The position numbers and the translations under genes are program-made. The notes under the pieces are model-generated. The model saw only the letters and a list, made by a program, of their open reading frames with translations, did not search any database and was not told the DNA's origin. Below, in pieces: positions 52,394 to 62,295 of a DNA stretch of 64,000 bases (position 1 is its first letter; every line of letters starts with the position of its first letter). Source of the DNA: Akkermansia muciniphila (lineage in GTDB: Bacteria; Verrucomicrobiota; Verrucomicrobiia; Verrucomicrobiales; Akkermansiaceae); contig NZ_CP156688.1 in the NCBI RefSeq assembly GCF_040616545.1, forward strand, positions 1,426,001 to 1,490,000, given 5' to 3'.

Positions 52394-52951
52394 TTATTCG
52401 GGACTGTCCTCCCCGTTTTCATCCGGGGCTGCGGAGGAGTCCGCAGACAGCTTCTTCCGTTCCCTGGCCGCCAGCCGCGCCGCCCGGAAAAATTCCTGGA
52501 GGTGGTGCAGGCATTCATCCCCCAGCACGCCGGGGCGCACCTCGCACTTGTGGTTGAGGGGCGGGTTGGAATCCAGCAGGTTGATCCAGCCGCCCGCGGC
52601 TCCGGTTTTGGCGTCCGGACAGCCGAACACCACGCGGTCCGGACGGCAATGGACGATGGCCCCCGCGCACATGGGGCACGGTTCCTTGGTGACGTACAGG
52701 GTGCAGCCTTCCAGCCGCCAGTCCCCCAGCGCCTCCTGGGCCGCCGTCAGGGCGATCATCTCCGCGTGGGCCGTGGCGTCCTTGAGGGTCTCCACCTGGT
52801 TCCATCCCCGGCCGATCACGCGGCCGTCCTTCACCACAATGGCCCCGATGGGCACTTCCCCCTTCACCAGGGCTTTTCTGGACTCCTTCATGGCTTGGCG
52901 CATGAACCACTCGTCAGAACCGGGCATTTCCATCATCACGCCGGTTATCAT
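52394..52951 (-). CDS. tadA: tRNA-specific adenosine deaminase
   Basis: 185 residues; Met6, Met7 or Met9 could be the real start. It converts A34 to inosine in tRNA-Arg(ACG). The zinc and catalytic motif HAE (His62, Glu64) and PCPMC (Cys92, Cys95) are present, with TLYVTKEPCPMCAGAI typical of TadA. The C-terminal 40 or so residues are a charged, Ser/Glu-rich extension not needed for the core fold. Probably cotranscribed with lipA. Confidence 0.93.
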   Translation of the reverse strand: MITGVMMEMPGSDEWFMRQAMKESRKALVKGEVPIGAIVVKDGRVIGRGWNQVETLKDATAHAEMIALTAAQEALGDWRLEGCTLYVTKEPCPMCAGAIVHCRPDRVVFGCPDAKTGAAGGWINLLDSNPPLNHKCEVRPGVLGDECLHHLQEFFRAARLAARERKKLSADSSAAPDENGEDSPE

Positions 52952-53095
52952 GGACCGGACGGCGCGCCTGTGGCAAGCCCTTTCTGGAGGATATTTATTG
53001 TAAATTATACAAGAAGTAGGGCATGCCGCGAAAAGAAATGGGGGTGAATGCGTTTTTGCGTTGATTCCAGGAGATGCGTGGCATAAGTATGAACC

Positions 53096-54094
53096 ATGAG
53101 CTTTTCAGAACCCTGCGCGCTGGCCGTGGACTTTGGCGGAACCAGCATTAAAATGGGCGTGACGGCGGGGGACCGCATCCTGGCGACGGCGGACCGCATC
53201 CCCACCGCCATGTTCGAGAGTCCCCAGGCGATCATTGACGCCATGGTTGCGGCGGCGCTCACCTTGCGCGAGCAATTCCCGACCGCCTGCGTGATGGGCA
53301 TGGGGATGCCGGGGTGGTGCGACTACCGCCGGGGCGTGCTTTACCAGCTCACCAATGTACGGGTATGGGACCATGAAGTTCCGGTGAAGGAGCTGATGGA
53401 GCAGGCGCTGGGACTGCCCGTGGTGCTGGACAATGACGCCAACTGCATGGCGTATGCGGAATGGAAGCTGGGCGCCGGGCGCGGCATGTCCAGCCTGGTG
53501 TGCCTGACCATGGGAACGGGCATTGGCGGCGGCATTGTGGTGAATGACCGCATTGTGCGCGGAAAGCGGCTTTCCTCCGGGGAGCTGGGCCAGACGAGCA
53601 TCCATTATCAGGGCAAGACCGGACCGTTCGGCAACCGGGGGGCTATAGAAGAATACATCGGCAACAACGAACTGGCGGCGGAAGCGGTCAAGAGGTATGC
53701 CGGGGCCGGAATCGTCAAAACCGTGAACGAATGCACGCCCAGGCATCTGGATGAAGCCGCCCGCGCGGGGTGTCCCGTAGCACTCCAATTGTGGGAGGAC
53801 ACGGCGGAAATGCTTGCCTGCCTGATCATGAACCTGATGTATATCCTGGTTCCGGAGGCCTTCATCATTGGCGGCGGCGTGGCCAAGGCCGGAGACTTGC
53901 TGATGAAGCCCCTGCTGAAGAACCTCAGGGAGCAGTTGTTCCCCCTGCTGATGGAGGATCTGAACATCCTGCCCGCCCGGTTTGGCGCTGAAGCGGGCCT
54001 GCTGGGAGCCGGAGCCATGGCGATGGATGAACTTATGGGGCTGGGGATTCTGGAACGTTTTAAAAAACAGGGAACATCAAGGGTTCTTTGTTAG
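53096..54094 (+). CDS. ROK-family sugar kinase (glucokinase-like)
   Basis: 332 residues. The ATP-binding DFGGTSIKMGV motif and the substrate motif VVLDNDANCMAYAEWKLGAGRG with catalytic Asp are present, followed by GTGIGGGIVVNDRIVRGKRLSSGELGQTSI. The zinc motif CxCGxxGCxE that most ROK kinases carry is replaced by GPFGNRGAIEEYIG, so no Cys cluster. It phosphorylates glucose or another hexose; in a mucin degrader GlcNAc or ManNAc are alternatives. Its stop codon lies inside the operator of the next gene. Confidence 0.88.
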   Translation: MSFSEPCALAVDFGGTSIKMGVTAGDRILATADRIPTAMFESPQAIIDAMVAAALTLREQFPTACVMGMGMPGWCDYRRGVLYQLTNVRVWDHEVPVKELMEQALGLPVVLDNDANCMAYAEWKLGAGRGMSSLVCLTMGTGIGGGIVVNDRIVRGKRLSSGELGQTSIHYQGKTGPFGNRGAIEEYIGNNELAAEAVKRYAGAGIVKTVNECTPRHLDEAARAGCPVALQLWEDTAEMLACLIMNLMYILVPEAFIIGGGVAKAGDLLMKPLLKNLREQLFPLLMEDLNILPARFGAEAGLLGAGAMAMDELMGLGILERFKKQGTSRVLC

Positions 54095-54106
54095 ATTGGG
54101 CTAACA
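54089..54106 (+). promoter_or_regulatory. DtxR-type operator (site 8) before the CPC-type P-type ATPase gene
   Basis: TGTTAG-ATTGGG-CTAACA (6-bp arms, 6-base spacer). It includes the ROK stop codon and lies 47 bases before the ATPase ATG. No good -10 seen, so the promoter itself is unclear. Confidence 0.5.
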
Positions 54107-54152
54107 TAGGGCTTGCCATCGCGGGGCGGCAGGCGTACAAGCGGAACAAGTC

Positions 54153-56078
54153 ATGAGTACGGAACATTCCCACGAACATTTTTCAGAAGGGGCTTCCTGC
54201 TGCGCCGGAGGGTGCTGTTCCGGAAGCTGCTGCGGCTCCGGAGACGCCATCAGGCCGGTTCCCGCCGTGCTGGGCATTTCCCTTTTCATCGCCGCCCTGG
54301 TGCTGGGGGGCGGCTCCTGGAGCGGCAGGGCCGCCTACGCGGGCGCCTACCTGCTGATAGGCTGGGATGTATTGAAGGCGGCTTTTCTGGGACTGAGGCA
54401 CGGCCGTGCCATGGATGAAAATTTCCTGATGAGCATTGCCTCCCTGGGCGCGATGTTCCTGGGGGATTATTCCGAGGCCGTGGGCGTGATGCTTTTCTAC
54501 CGTGTGGGGGAATACCTTCAGGAGCGCGCAGTGGGCAGTTCCCGCCGGTCCGTGAGTGAACTGATGAATCTGAGGCCCGAGTTTGTCCATGTGAAAGAGG
54601 GTGGGGAAATCCGTGACGTTCCTCCTGCGGAGGTGCGGCCCGGAACCCTGATTGAGGTGCGCCCCGGTGAGCGCGTTCCTCTGGACGGCGTGGTGACGGG
54701 CGGGAATTCCGTGCTGGACACCTCCGCCATGACGGGGGAATCCCTGCCGGTGGAGACCGGGGCCGGAAGTTCCGTGCTGGCGGGCTACATCAACGGCCAG
54801 GGCGTGCTGGAGGTTCGTACGGAGCGGGACTGGCGGCATTCCGCCCTAGCGAGGGTCCAGGAGCTGGTGGAAGCCGCGTCCGGGCGCAAATCCCCGCTGG
54901 AGGGAAGGCTGGCCCGGTTCTCGCGCATCTACACGCCGCTGGTGATCTCCATTGCCGTGCTGGTGTTCCTGCTTTATCCCTTCGTGACGGGCGGAAGCTG
55001 GTCTGACGGCCTGTTCCGCGCGCTGGTGCTGCTGGTGATCTCCTGCCCCTGCGCGCTGGTGCTGTCCATCCCCCTGGGCTTCTTTGCCGGGATAGGAAGG
55101 GCGGCGCGGCAGGGGATTCTGCTGAAAGGAAGCAATTACCTGGATGCCCTGCGGAAGGTGAAAACGGTGGTGTTTGATAAAACAGGAACCTTGACGGAAG
55201 GTGTTTTTACCGTGGATGAAGTGCTCCCCTGTGACGGGATCACCCCGGAAAACCTGCTGTACTGGGCGGCGCATGCGGAAAGCTCCGCTTCCCACCCGCT
55301 GGGGCGCTCCATCGTGAAAGCGTATGAAGGCCGCCTGTTCCCGGACCGCGTGGCGGAGCTGGTGGAAGTGACCGGAGGCGGCGTTTCCGCCCGGGTGGAG
55401 GGAAAGGCCGTACTGGTGGGGAAAAAGGCTTTTCTTCAGGAGGCCGGAATCAGCACCGGAGATGTTGAAGACCGGGGCGTGACCATTTACGTGGCTCTGA
55501 ACGGCGTTCTGCTGGGACGGCTGCGCCTGTCCGACCGGATCAAGCCGGGGGCGGAGCAGGCTGTGCGGGAACTGAGGGAATTGGGCGTCTCCAACCTGGT
55601 GATGCTGACGGGGGACTCCTCTTCCGCCGGGCCGGAGGTGGGGCGCATGCTGGGCCTGGACGAAGTTTTCAGCGGGCTGATGCCGGCGGACAAGCTGGAG
55701 CATGTACGGCGGTTGAAACCGGAAACGGGGGTGCTTGCCTTTGTGGGGGACGGCATGAATGACGCTCCTTCCCTGGCTGCCGCGGACATCGGTATAGCCA
55801 TGGGCGGCGTGGGGTCTGATACGGCCCTCCAGGCGGCTGATATGGTAGTGATGAAGGGTGATCCCGTGGCCGTTCCGCAGGGAATGCTTCTGTCACGGGC
55901 GACGGAGCGCATCATTGTGCAAAACATCATTCTGATTCTGGGCATCAAGTTTCTGGTGATGGTGCTGGGCATTCTGGGACTGGCCGGAATGTGGGGCGCC
56001 GTCATGGCGGACGTGGGCGTGTGCCTCCTTGCGGTGGGCAACTCCATGCGCATTTTCCGGGTGAAGCTGGGCGTGTAA
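54153..56078 (+). CDS. P1B-type heavy-metal ATPase with Cys/His-rich N-terminus
   Basis: 641 residues. It lacks an HMA domain; instead the first 32 residues are HSHEHFSEGASCCAGGCCSGSCCGSG, seven Cys and three His, a probable metal-binding tail. Catalytic features are complete: TGES, CPC at 298-300 (ISCPCALVLSIPLG), Asp342 in DKTGTLTEG, the HP pair in SASHPLGRS, GDGMNDAPSLAAAD. CPC pumps of this kind (ZntA/CadA-like) export Zn2+/Cd2+, but ferrous iron or Co2+ fits the operator. The helix count is about eight. It is the last gene before the minisatellite. Confidence 0.9.
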   Translation: MSTEHSHEHFSEGASCCAGGCCSGSCCGSGDAIRPVPAVLGISLFIAALVLGGGSWSGRAAYAGAYLLIGWDVLKAAFLGLRHGRAMDENFLMSIASLGAMFLGDYSEAVGVMLFYRVGEYLQERAVGSSRRSVSELMNLRPEFVHVKEGGEIRDVPPAEVRPGTLIEVRPGERVPLDGVVTGGNSVLDTSAMTGESLPVETGAGSSVLAGYINGQGVLEVRTERDWRHSALARVQELVEAASGRKSPLEGRLARFSRIYTPLVISIAVLVFLLYPFVTGGSWSDGLFRALVLLVISCPCALVLSIPLGFFAGIGRAARQGILLKGSNYLDALRKVKTVVFDKTGTLTEGVFTVDEVLPCDGITPENLLYWAAHAESSASHPLGRSIVKAYEGRLFPDRVAELVEVTGGGVSARVEGKAVLVGKKAFLQEAGISTGDVEDRGVTIYVALNGVLLGRLRLSDRIKPGAEQAVRELRELGVSNLVMLTGDSSSAGPEVGRMLGLDEVFSGLMPADKLEHVRRLKPETGVLAFVGDGMNDAPSLAAADIGIAMGGVGSDTALQAADMVVMKGDPVAVPQGMLLSRATERIIVQNIILILGIKFLVMVLGILGLAGMWGAVMADVGVCLLAVGNSMRIFRVKLGV

Positions 56079-56115
56079 CGGAAAAATACCTCCGCCCTTT
56101 CTCCGCCCCGGAGGC

Positions 56116-56205
56116 CATCATCCCCATCATCCCCATCATCCCCATCATCCCCATCATCCCCATCATCCCCATCATCCCCATCATCCCCATCATCCCCATC
56201 ATCCC
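56116..56205. repeat. 9-bp minisatellite, ten perfect copies
   Basis: The unit CATCATCCC is repeated ten times without error (90 bases) between the converging ATPase and rho genes. Both reading directions are open (Ile-Ile-Pro or Gly-Met-Met), but there is no credible start, so it is not coding. Copy number is expected to vary by slippage. Confidence 0.95.
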
Positions 56206-56242
56206 GCCGCGCCAGCCATGAATAACGGCGCATGCTCCCATC

Positions 56243-56277
56243 AAAAAGCCCCCGCCCCCCGGCAGGGGAACGGAGGC
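56243..56277 (-). terminator. Rho-independent terminator of coaE-rho
   Basis: On the minus strand a GC-rich hairpin (arms 56271-56277 and 56248-56254 plus an inner 4-bp stem) is followed by TTTTT. Confidence 0.7.
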
Positions 56278-56302
56278 GTGAAAACGGAAAAGACAGTAAT
56301 CT

Positions 56303-57748
56303 CTATCGCAGCCCCGTCAGCAGAAGTTCCGCATTGTTCTGCGTCTTGGAGATATTTTGCAGGAGGGCCTGGAGGCCTTCCCATCCCGGCTTCATGGCGA
56401 GCTGGCGGCGGAGCTGCATGATCTTCACGAACTCCTGTTCATTGTACAGCCTGTCGTCATTGCGCGTGCCGCTCTGGGAAAGGGAGATGGCCGGATAAAT
56501 GCGCCGTTCGGAAAGTTCCCGGTCCAGGCGGATTTCCAGGTTGCCCGTTCCCTTGAATTCTTCAAAAATCACTTCATCCATTCTGGACTCCGTATCCACC
56601 AGGCATGTGGCGATGATGGTCAGGCTGCCGCCTTCCTCCACGTTGCGCGCGGCGGAAAAGAACTTGCGCGGTTTTTCTAGCGCGTTGGAGCCCAGGCCGC
56701 CGGACATGATGCGGCCGCCCGTCTGGTTGGCATTGTAGCCGCGGGCCAGGCGCGTCAGGGAATCCAGCAGGATGACCACGTCCTTGCCCATCTCCACCAG
56801 GCGCTTGGCCCGTTCAATTACGAGGTCGGAAACCTGGGCGTGGCGGCGGGAAGGCTCGTCAAAGGTGGAGGCGTAAACCGGAGCGTCCACGGTTTCTTCA
56901 AAATCCGTCACTTCTTCCGGGCGTTCGTCCAGCAGCAGCACAATCAGCTCCACATCCGGGTAGTTGGCCTTGATGGAGCGGGCGATGGTTTTCAGCAGAA
57001 CGGTTTTCCCGCCGCGCGGCGGGGCCACGATCAGGCCGCGCTGGCCCTTGCCGAAGGGGGTCATGAGGTCCAGCACGCGCATGGCACCGGAATTGACCTC
57101 CTTGTTTTCCAGAAGAAGGCGTTCCTTCGGGAACAGGGGGGTGAGGCGTTCAAAATCGGCGCCTGCCCGGTAGTCCTCCGCGGGGATGCCTTCCACGCTG
57201 ATGACGGCGGAGGCGGAAAGGTACTTGTCATGAGGCCGCAGCTTGCGCAGCCTGACCTTGACCTGCTGGCCCACGCGCAGGCGCATGGGCTTGATGAGGT
57301 TGCCGCCCAGGTAAATGTCATCCGGGGAGGTGCGGAAGCTTTTGACGGGGTCCCTCAGCATGGCGTAGTTATCCTTGGCCTGTTCCATGACGCCGGAGAC
57401 GACCACTTCATGGCCCTTGGCCAGAAGCTGTTTCCCCAGTTCAAAAATCAACTGGGACTTGGTGAGGGAGGCCGCGTTCCGGATGGGGAGGCCTTCCGCC
57501 ATCTCCTGAAGGTCATTCAGCGGGCGTTCACGCAGTTCATTGATGTCAATCTGCTCCAGAACGGGAGCGGCGGATTCCTGGGCCTGATCCTGGGCTGCCG
57601 GGGCGCAGGCCGACGCCTCTGCATCCTGTTCCGGAGCAGGGGCGGTTTGTTCCGCGGAAACCTCTTCCGGGGACGGAAGAGCCTTGGGGGGAACGGCCTG
57701 TGCGTCCTCTCCGGAGGGAAGGGACTTGTTGTCGAGTTCTTCAGTCAT
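56303..57748 (-). CDS. rho: Transcription termination factor Rho
   Basis: 481 residues from the ATG at 57748, overlapping coaE by 8 bases. It is longer than the usual 420 because of an acidic, Ala/Pro/Glu-rich N-terminus of about 65 residues. It contains the Rho N domain ([28 protein letters not shown]), the RNA-binding cold-shock domain ([31 protein letters not shown]), Walker [14 protein letters not shown], Walker [17 protein letters not shown] and the Q/R loops ([11 protein letters not shown]). It is a hexameric RNA helicase ending transcription. Such N-terminal inserts in Rho can alter termination under stress. Confidence 0.96.
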   Translation of the reverse strand: MTEELDNKSLPSGEDAQAVPPKALPSPEEVSAEQTAPAPEQDAEASACAPAAQDQAQESAAPVLEQIDINELRERPLNDLQEMAEGLPIRNAASLTKSQLIFELGKQLLAKGHEVVVSGVMEQAKDNYAMLRDPVKSFRTSPDDIYLGGNLIKPMRLRVGQQVKVRLRKLRPHDKYLSASAVISVEGIPAEDYRAGADFERLTPLFPKERLLLENKEVNSGAMRVLDLMTPFGKGQRGLIVAPPRGGKTVLLKTIARSIKANYPDVELIVLLLDERPEEVTDFEETVDAPVYASTFDEPSRRHAQVSDLVIERAKRLVEMGKDVVILLDSLTRLARGYNANQTGGRIMSGGLGSNALEKPRKFFSAARNVEEGGSLTIIATCLVDTESRMDEVIFEEFKGTGNLEIRLDRELSERRIYPAISLSQSGTRNDDRLYNEQEFVKIMQLRRQLAMKPGWEGLQALLQNISKTQNNAELLLTGLR

Positions 57749-58346
57749 GAAAAAAATGTTGGTGAAGTCTTTGGATTTGCCGGCGCAGCAGGGGCGGGGG
57801 CCCTTCATTCCAGATAACGAAATCGGCCGCGGCCACTTTTTCCATGATAGGACGCTGGGCCGCCAGAATGGCTTCAATCATATCCTCGCGGAATCCGTTC
57901 CTGAGAGCCAGGCGGGTTTTCTGCGTTTCCCGGGAAACGGCTACCACGCATACGGCGTCCTGGCGGTAGCATGCCGATGTTTCAAAAAACAGCGGCACGT
58001 CAATGACGAACCCGTCTACCGCCGCATTCTGACGCGCCGCCTCCATTTGCGCAAGACATTCTTGGTGCAGCAGGGGATGAATGATTCCCTCCAGCCTCCG
58101 GCGGCTTTCCGGGTTCCGGAACACGAGCTCCCGCAGGAAGCCCCTGTCCGCCCGTCCGGCGGCATCCACGCTGGCGGGACCGAAGGCGGCGGAAAGGCTT
58201 TCTTTCAGCCAGCCGCCGTCCAGCAGCCTGCCTGCCTCCGCATCACAGTCAAACAGGCGCAGGCGCGGTCCTCCCGCCTCCATCAGCAGGCGAATGGCGG
58301 TGGATTTTCCGGTGGCTATCCCGCCGGTCACGATCAGGGTTTTCAT
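57741..58346 (-). CDS. coaE: Dephospho-CoA kinase
   Basis: 201 residues from the ATG at 58346, where the P-loop protein begins (MKTLIVTGGIATGKST); the upstream frame is inconsistent with the family. It catalyses the last step of CoA synthesis. The P-loop GGIATGKST, the LFDCDAEAGRLLDGGWL substrate region and FVIDVPLFFETSA followed by VVAVSRETQKTRL fit CoaE. It overlaps rho (ATGACTGA), a coaE-rho pairing also seen in other bacteria. The gap to the secretin gene holds a terminator, so it has its own promoter. Confidence 0.92.
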   Translation of the reverse strand: MKTLIVTGGIATGKSTAIRLLMEAGGPRLRLFDCDAEAGRLLDGGWLKESLSAAFGPASVDAAGRADRGFLRELVFRNPESRRRLEGIIHPLLHQECLAQMEAARQNAAVDGFVIDVPLFFETSACYRQDAVCVVAVSRETQKTRLALRNGFREDMIEAILAAQRPIMEKVAAADFVIWNEGPPPLLRRQIQRLHQHFFHD

Positions 58347-58376
58347 GCAGAGAGGGAAAATGCGTATGTATGGGAC

Positions 58377-58414
58377 AAAAAGAGCGGGTGAAAGGTTCAC
58401 CCTTTCACCCGCTC
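58377..58414 (-). terminator. Rho-independent terminator after the secretin operon
   Basis: On the minus strand a 14-bp perfect stem (58401-58414 / 58382-58395, loop 5) is followed by TTTTT. It lies 24 bases after the secretin stop. Confidence 0.88.
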
Positions 58415-58438
58415 CAATATGGACGTTATGCAGGCCGC

Positions 58439-61177
58439 CTACATGGGGGGCAGCAGGCCTTCGGATGCAGGCAGGGCGCTTTCCGGTGCCGCGGCGTTTG
58501 CCGTGGTGGGAAGGGCGTTGCCGCGTACGGGCTGGCCGGTGGCATCAATGATCTGACCCGTCACGAAGATCATCAGGTTCTTCTTGATATGGTTGTCAGA
58601 GTTGCTGCGGAAGAAGCGTCCGATGAGAGGCAGGTCACCGAAGATCGGCACCTTGTCTTCCACCGTCTGCACGTTTTCCGTGATCAAACCACCGATTGCC
58701 ACGGTGTGGCCGTCGTAGATGAACAGGGACGTTTCAACGGAACGCTTGGAGAAGATGGGCTGCTCAATGCGGTTTTCCGTCAGAGTCAGGGACATCGGCT
58801 TGCCGTCGGAACCAACGCCGGTGGACTGGATCGGGCTGCCGTAGTTCACGAAGCCTTCAAATTCCACGATGCTGGGCTTGAAGTTGAGGTCAATGATGTA
58901 CTTGTTGTCACCAATGGTGGGCACAACTTCCAGGGTCACGCCAACGGGCTTCATTTCAAACACGCCGGGAGTGGCGGGAGTGACGGGGAAGCTGGTGACC
59001 TGGGCCGGGTTTTCGGTGCCTACAAGGTCATCCAGAACGTTGTTCCGGTTGTTGTAGTTGCCGCCGCCCCAGCTGCTCACGTTGTTGGGAAGTTCCGGGG
59101 GTTCGTATTCGGTGGGGTACCAGAATTCGCGGATGATTTCAATCTTGGCGGTTTCACCGGACTTGGCGGTTACGCTGGGAGCGGTGAGAACGTCGGAACC
59201 CTTCTTCTGGGACAGGCCGCGCATCAGCATCTGGAAGGCGCCTTCGTCATAAATGCCCGTGAGGGACATGATGCCGGGAGCCGGGTTCTTCTTGGTGGCT
59301 TCAGAACGGTTGGTGCTGTTCAGCAGGTTGTCCACGGAGTTCTTGGAGATGGCATAGTCGCCCGTGCGGTTGCCGCCGGTAGCGAGGCCGTTGATGAGGC
59401 CGTTGCCGTCCGTGTTGGAGCTGTTGTTGTTCACGGGCCAGCCGCTCACGCCGCCGGGGGACTGGGTGAAGTCGTCCGGGATGAGGCCGGTGCCGTAGTT
59501 CGTGCCGCCGCCCAGGAAGGTGCTGCGGTCATTGCTGACGGAGAACGGGGTGACGATCCAGTCAAAGCCGAGTTCTTCCGTGTTTTCCTGGGTCACTTCC
59601 ACAAACTTGGTCATGATGCGCACCTGCTGGGATTCGCCGCGGGTGTTTTCAATGAGGCCTTCGATGAGGTCCAGGTTGCCGGAGGTATTGCGGACGACCA
59701 GGGAGGAGTTGCCGTTGACGAGGAATGCCGTGGCGCCTTCCGGGAAGCTGATGCCGCTCTTTTGCAGCAGGCTGCGGATGGAGGGCATGGGCTTGAGGCC
59801 GGAGGAGCTTTCACCGCCACCGCCGAAGGGATCTTCAGTGCCGCCGCCGTCGCTGTCGCCAACGGTGTTGCGGAGGGAGGACTGGAAGCCCGGAGGCACG
59901 GAGAAGGTGCGCTGGTAGAGGTCCACGTCATTGCCGCCGGCGGGAAGGATGGTGACTGCATAGTCTTCCACCTTCTGGCGCAGACCCGCGTTACGGCAGA
60001 TGAAGCGCAGCACTTCCAGCATGGGAACGTTGGTCAGCTTGAGCTGGCCGATCTTACGGGTGCGGATGCTTTCCTGCGGAGCGGCTGCCGGAGCAACTTC
60101 CGTAATTTCCGTGGATTCTTCGCCGAAGCCGGGGTCCTCAGCAGCGGGAGCTGCGGGGGAAACGGCTGCGGGCTGGGCGTCATTGATGACAAAGTTGATG
60201 CCGCGTTCGCCGTTCGGGCCTACGGTGCGGTCCAGTTCAATGGACTTCTTGCGCAGGTAGTCGATGGCGTCTTCCACGGTGGTGTCTTCAAAGGAGACGG
60301 AGGGGATGATGATGCTCTTGAGCTTCATCAGGTTGGCGGTGGCGCCGTTGACGTCGGTCATCGGGGTGTTGTCCAGGCCGTCGGGTCCGGTCGGAGCTTC
60401 CATCGGAATGGGGCGTTCCCACATCTTGTCCACTTCCGCAAGCATGGTGCTGCGGGTTTCGTCATAGGCGGCGGCGTAATAGGCCATCCTGCGGCGGTTG
60501 ACCGTTTCCTGTCCGCGGCGGGCCGCCACGTTGTACGGGTCAATAACGAGAACCTTGTTGAATTCGGCGATGGCTTTGTCGTAGTCGCCGAGGTCATAGT
60601 AACCATAGGCCATGTGAAGGAGGGTGTTCACCTTTTCCACGTTCTTGACGTGCTCGGGGGTGAGCGCCGGATTCGTGCGAATCGGGTCCTTCATGTATTC
60701 GAGCGTCTGCTTGGCAAGCTTGACGTCCCGGGGATTAAGCTTGATGGCGTCCTGAAGAAGCTTCTCAGCTTCGTCATAGCGGCCCACTTTGATGTATTCC
60801 TGAGCAACGGCGATGCTGGCGTCGCCAATGTTGTTGGCAATGGCTTCCTTGCGCTGGTCATTGATCGGCGCAGCGGGCAGCATGTTGTAAGCGGCATTGA
60901 ATTTGTCCAGGGCTTCCTTGTACTTGCCTTCGCGGTACAGGTTGCGGCCTTCTGCAAGGAGCTGCATGGCTTCCTGGGTCTGCGCTTCACGGCGTGCCAT
61001 GGCTTGGCGCGCTGCATCGGACTGGTAGTAACTCCCCGGTCCGGCGTAGGACGAGCCATAAGCACTGGAGGTTCCGACGGCGCCGCCATCACCAGCCTGC
61101 GCAAACGGGCAGGAGGCAGCAATGGCCATCAGCGCGATCAGAGAACGCTTCGGTTGATAAAGTGGTGCGTGGTCCAT
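58439..61177 (-). CDS. Secretin with N-terminal TPR region (Amuc_1098 homologue, PilQ/GspD-like)
   Basis: 912 residues. A signal peptide (about residues 1-28) precedes TPR-like helices (about 55-210: [62 protein letters not shown]). Secretin N-domains follow, then the secretin pore: [57 protein letters not shown]. It forms the outer-membrane channel through which a type IV-like pilus or secreted substrate passes. It is the last gene of the operon with the PilP-, PilO- and PilN-like proteins. The TPR domain takes over what is often a separate pilotin or PilF function. Confidence 0.9.
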   Translation of the reverse strand: MDHAPLYQPKRSLIALMAIAASCPFAQAGDGGAVGTSSAYGSSYAGPGSYYQSDAARQAMARREAQTQEAMQLLAEGRNLYREGKYKEALDKFNAAYNMLPAAPINDQRKEAIANNIGDASIAVAQEYIKVGRYDEAEKLLQDAIKLNPRDVKLAKQTLEYMKDPIRTNPALTPEHVKNVEKVNTLLHMAYGYYDLGDYDKAIAEFNKVLVIDPYNVAARRGQETVNRRRMAYYAAAYDETRSTMLAEVDKMWERPIPMEAPTGPDGLDNTPMTDVNGATANLMKLKSIIIPSVSFEDTTVEDAIDYLRKKSIELDRTVGPNGERGINFVINDAQPAAVSPAAPAAEDPGFGEESTEITEVAPAAAPQESIRTRKIGQLKLTNVPMLEVLRFICRNAGLRQKVEDYAVTILPAGGNDVDLYQRTFSVPPGFQSSLRNTVGDSDGGGTEDPFGGGGESSSGLKPMPSIRSLLQKSGISFPEGATAFLVNGNSSLVVRNTSGNLDLIEGLIENTRGESQQVRIMTKFVEVTQENTEELGFDWIVTPFSVSNDRSTFLGGGTNYGTGLIPDDFTQSPGGVSGWPVNNNSSNTDGNGLINGLATGGNRTGDYAISKNSVDNLLNSTNRSEATKKNPAPGIMSLTGIYDEGAFQMLMRGLSQKKGSDVLTAPSVTAKSGETAKIEIIREFWYPTEYEPPELPNNVSSWGGGNYNNRNNVLDDLVGTENPAQVTSFPVTPATPGVFEMKPVGVTLEVVPTIGDNKYIIDLNFKPSIVEFEGFVNYGSPIQSTGVGSDGKPMSLTLTENRIEQPIFSKRSVETSLFIYDGHTVAIGGLITENVQTVEDKVPIFGDLPLIGRFFRSNSDNHIKKNLMIFVTGQIIDATGQPVRGNALPTTANAAAPESALPASEGLLPPM

Positions 61178-61248
61178 AGTTAGGTTCTTCTTTTTACATG
61201 TTTTTCGGATTTGTGAAGCTTTTTTTTCAGAAAAGTTTAAATCCGGGT

Positions 61249-62262
61249 CTATTTTTTCTTGCTCAGTGTTGTTTGTTCTCCAGTTGTTTTGTTGGCAATG
61301 GTTACGGTCTGCGTAGCATTATCAACGGTTTTCAGCGTGTAGGTCTGTTTGGTGTCTCCCGGAATCTGGAAGTCGGCTCCTTCTTCCACTTCGAAGCTGG
61401 TGTCCCTCTCGGGGCCGGCGGCGATAGTAAGGTTTGCTTTCTTATCAATGATTGGAATGACGTATTTTGTGCCGCGCCTGATGGTGTAGGTCTGGCCGTT
61501 TTTGGTCGGCTTCAGGTCTTTGACAACGGCTTCCTCATCCGTTTCCACCATGTCCAGGCTGGGATTCTTGAATTCCTTGTTGGTGACGCTGACAAGCTCA
61601 AACCTGGGCTTGTCTTTCGTGTTTTTCCGGGTGCCGAACTGGCCATTAACCTGGACGACGTTTTTCCAGAGCTCCTGTCTGGCGCGGTTTAATCCCTTGA
61701 AAGTAAAATCATTGCCGTCTGCCTGCGTGAAGCCCAGGAAGAAGCCGAACTGCTTGATTTCATCTACAAAGAGCTTGTTGACAAGGGGCGGGTGGCTGTT
61801 GGGGTCATTGGGAAGAGTCTTGGCCTCATATTCTTCCTGCACCGTGAACCCGTCGTTGTCAGGGTCGCGGGTGAGGACGTCCGAATAAACGAATTCATTT
61901 TCCAGGCCGTTGTCCAGGAACCATTTATTCGGAATATTGCCGTGGATGGGTGGACCGGAGACGATGTCAAAGGGCTCCATCCCCCCCTCCTTGATCCAGA
62001 GACTGGGCGCTACAAAGCCCACGTATTGCTGGGTTTCCTGTGCAATGGGCTTGAGCTCATGGGAGGCGGAAAGCTCCTGATTGACCTCCACGGCCTTTTT
62101 AATGCCGGCGGGCGGTTCAATCGTCTTTTCTGAAACCTGCGTGGTGAACTTGTACTTGTCATTCAGTCCCAGAAGGGTCAGCGTACCGTAGGCGGCTACC
62201 CCCAGGCCCAGCACGATGCCGGAAGCCAGCAGGATTTTGTCGTAGTTTTGTTTTTCAGACAT
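61249..62262 (-). CDS. Amuc_1099 homologue, PilP-like inner-membrane lipid-side protein
   Basis: 337 residues. One N-terminal membrane helix (about residues 10-32) and a periplasmic remainder containing beta-rich segments ([59 protein letters not shown]). Its place between the PilO-like gene and the secretin gene matches PilP, which links the inner-membrane PilNO complex to the secretin. Sequence similarity to PilP itself is not obvious; the assignment is by order and topology. Confidence 0.8.
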   Translation of the reverse strand: MSEKQNYDKILLASGIVLGLGVAAYGTLTLLGLNDKYKFTTQVSEKTIEPPAGIKKAVEVNQELSASHELKPIAQETQQYVGFVAPSLWIKEGGMEPFDIVSGPPIHGNIPNKWFLDNGLENEFVYSDVLTRDPDNDGFTVQEEYEAKTLPNDPNSHPPLVNKLFVDEIKQFGFFLGFTQADGNDFTFKGLNRARQELWKNVVQVNGQFGTRKNTKDKPRFELVSVTNKEFKNPSLDMVETDEEAVVKDLKPTKNGQTYTIRRGTKYVIPIIDKKANLTIAAGPERDTSFEVEEGADFQIPGDTKQTYTLKTVDNATQTVTIANKTTGEQTTLSKKK

Positions 62263-62295
62263 GTTGAAAGTATTTGCTGCGGTTGGTTGCCGTAA

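Noticed and set aside
56002-56244. Gly-Met-Met or Ile-Ile-Pro repeat proteins across the minisatellite
   Set aside because: No credible start or flanking domain; both frames arise from the 9-bp unit. Not a CRISPR array either, as there are no spacers.
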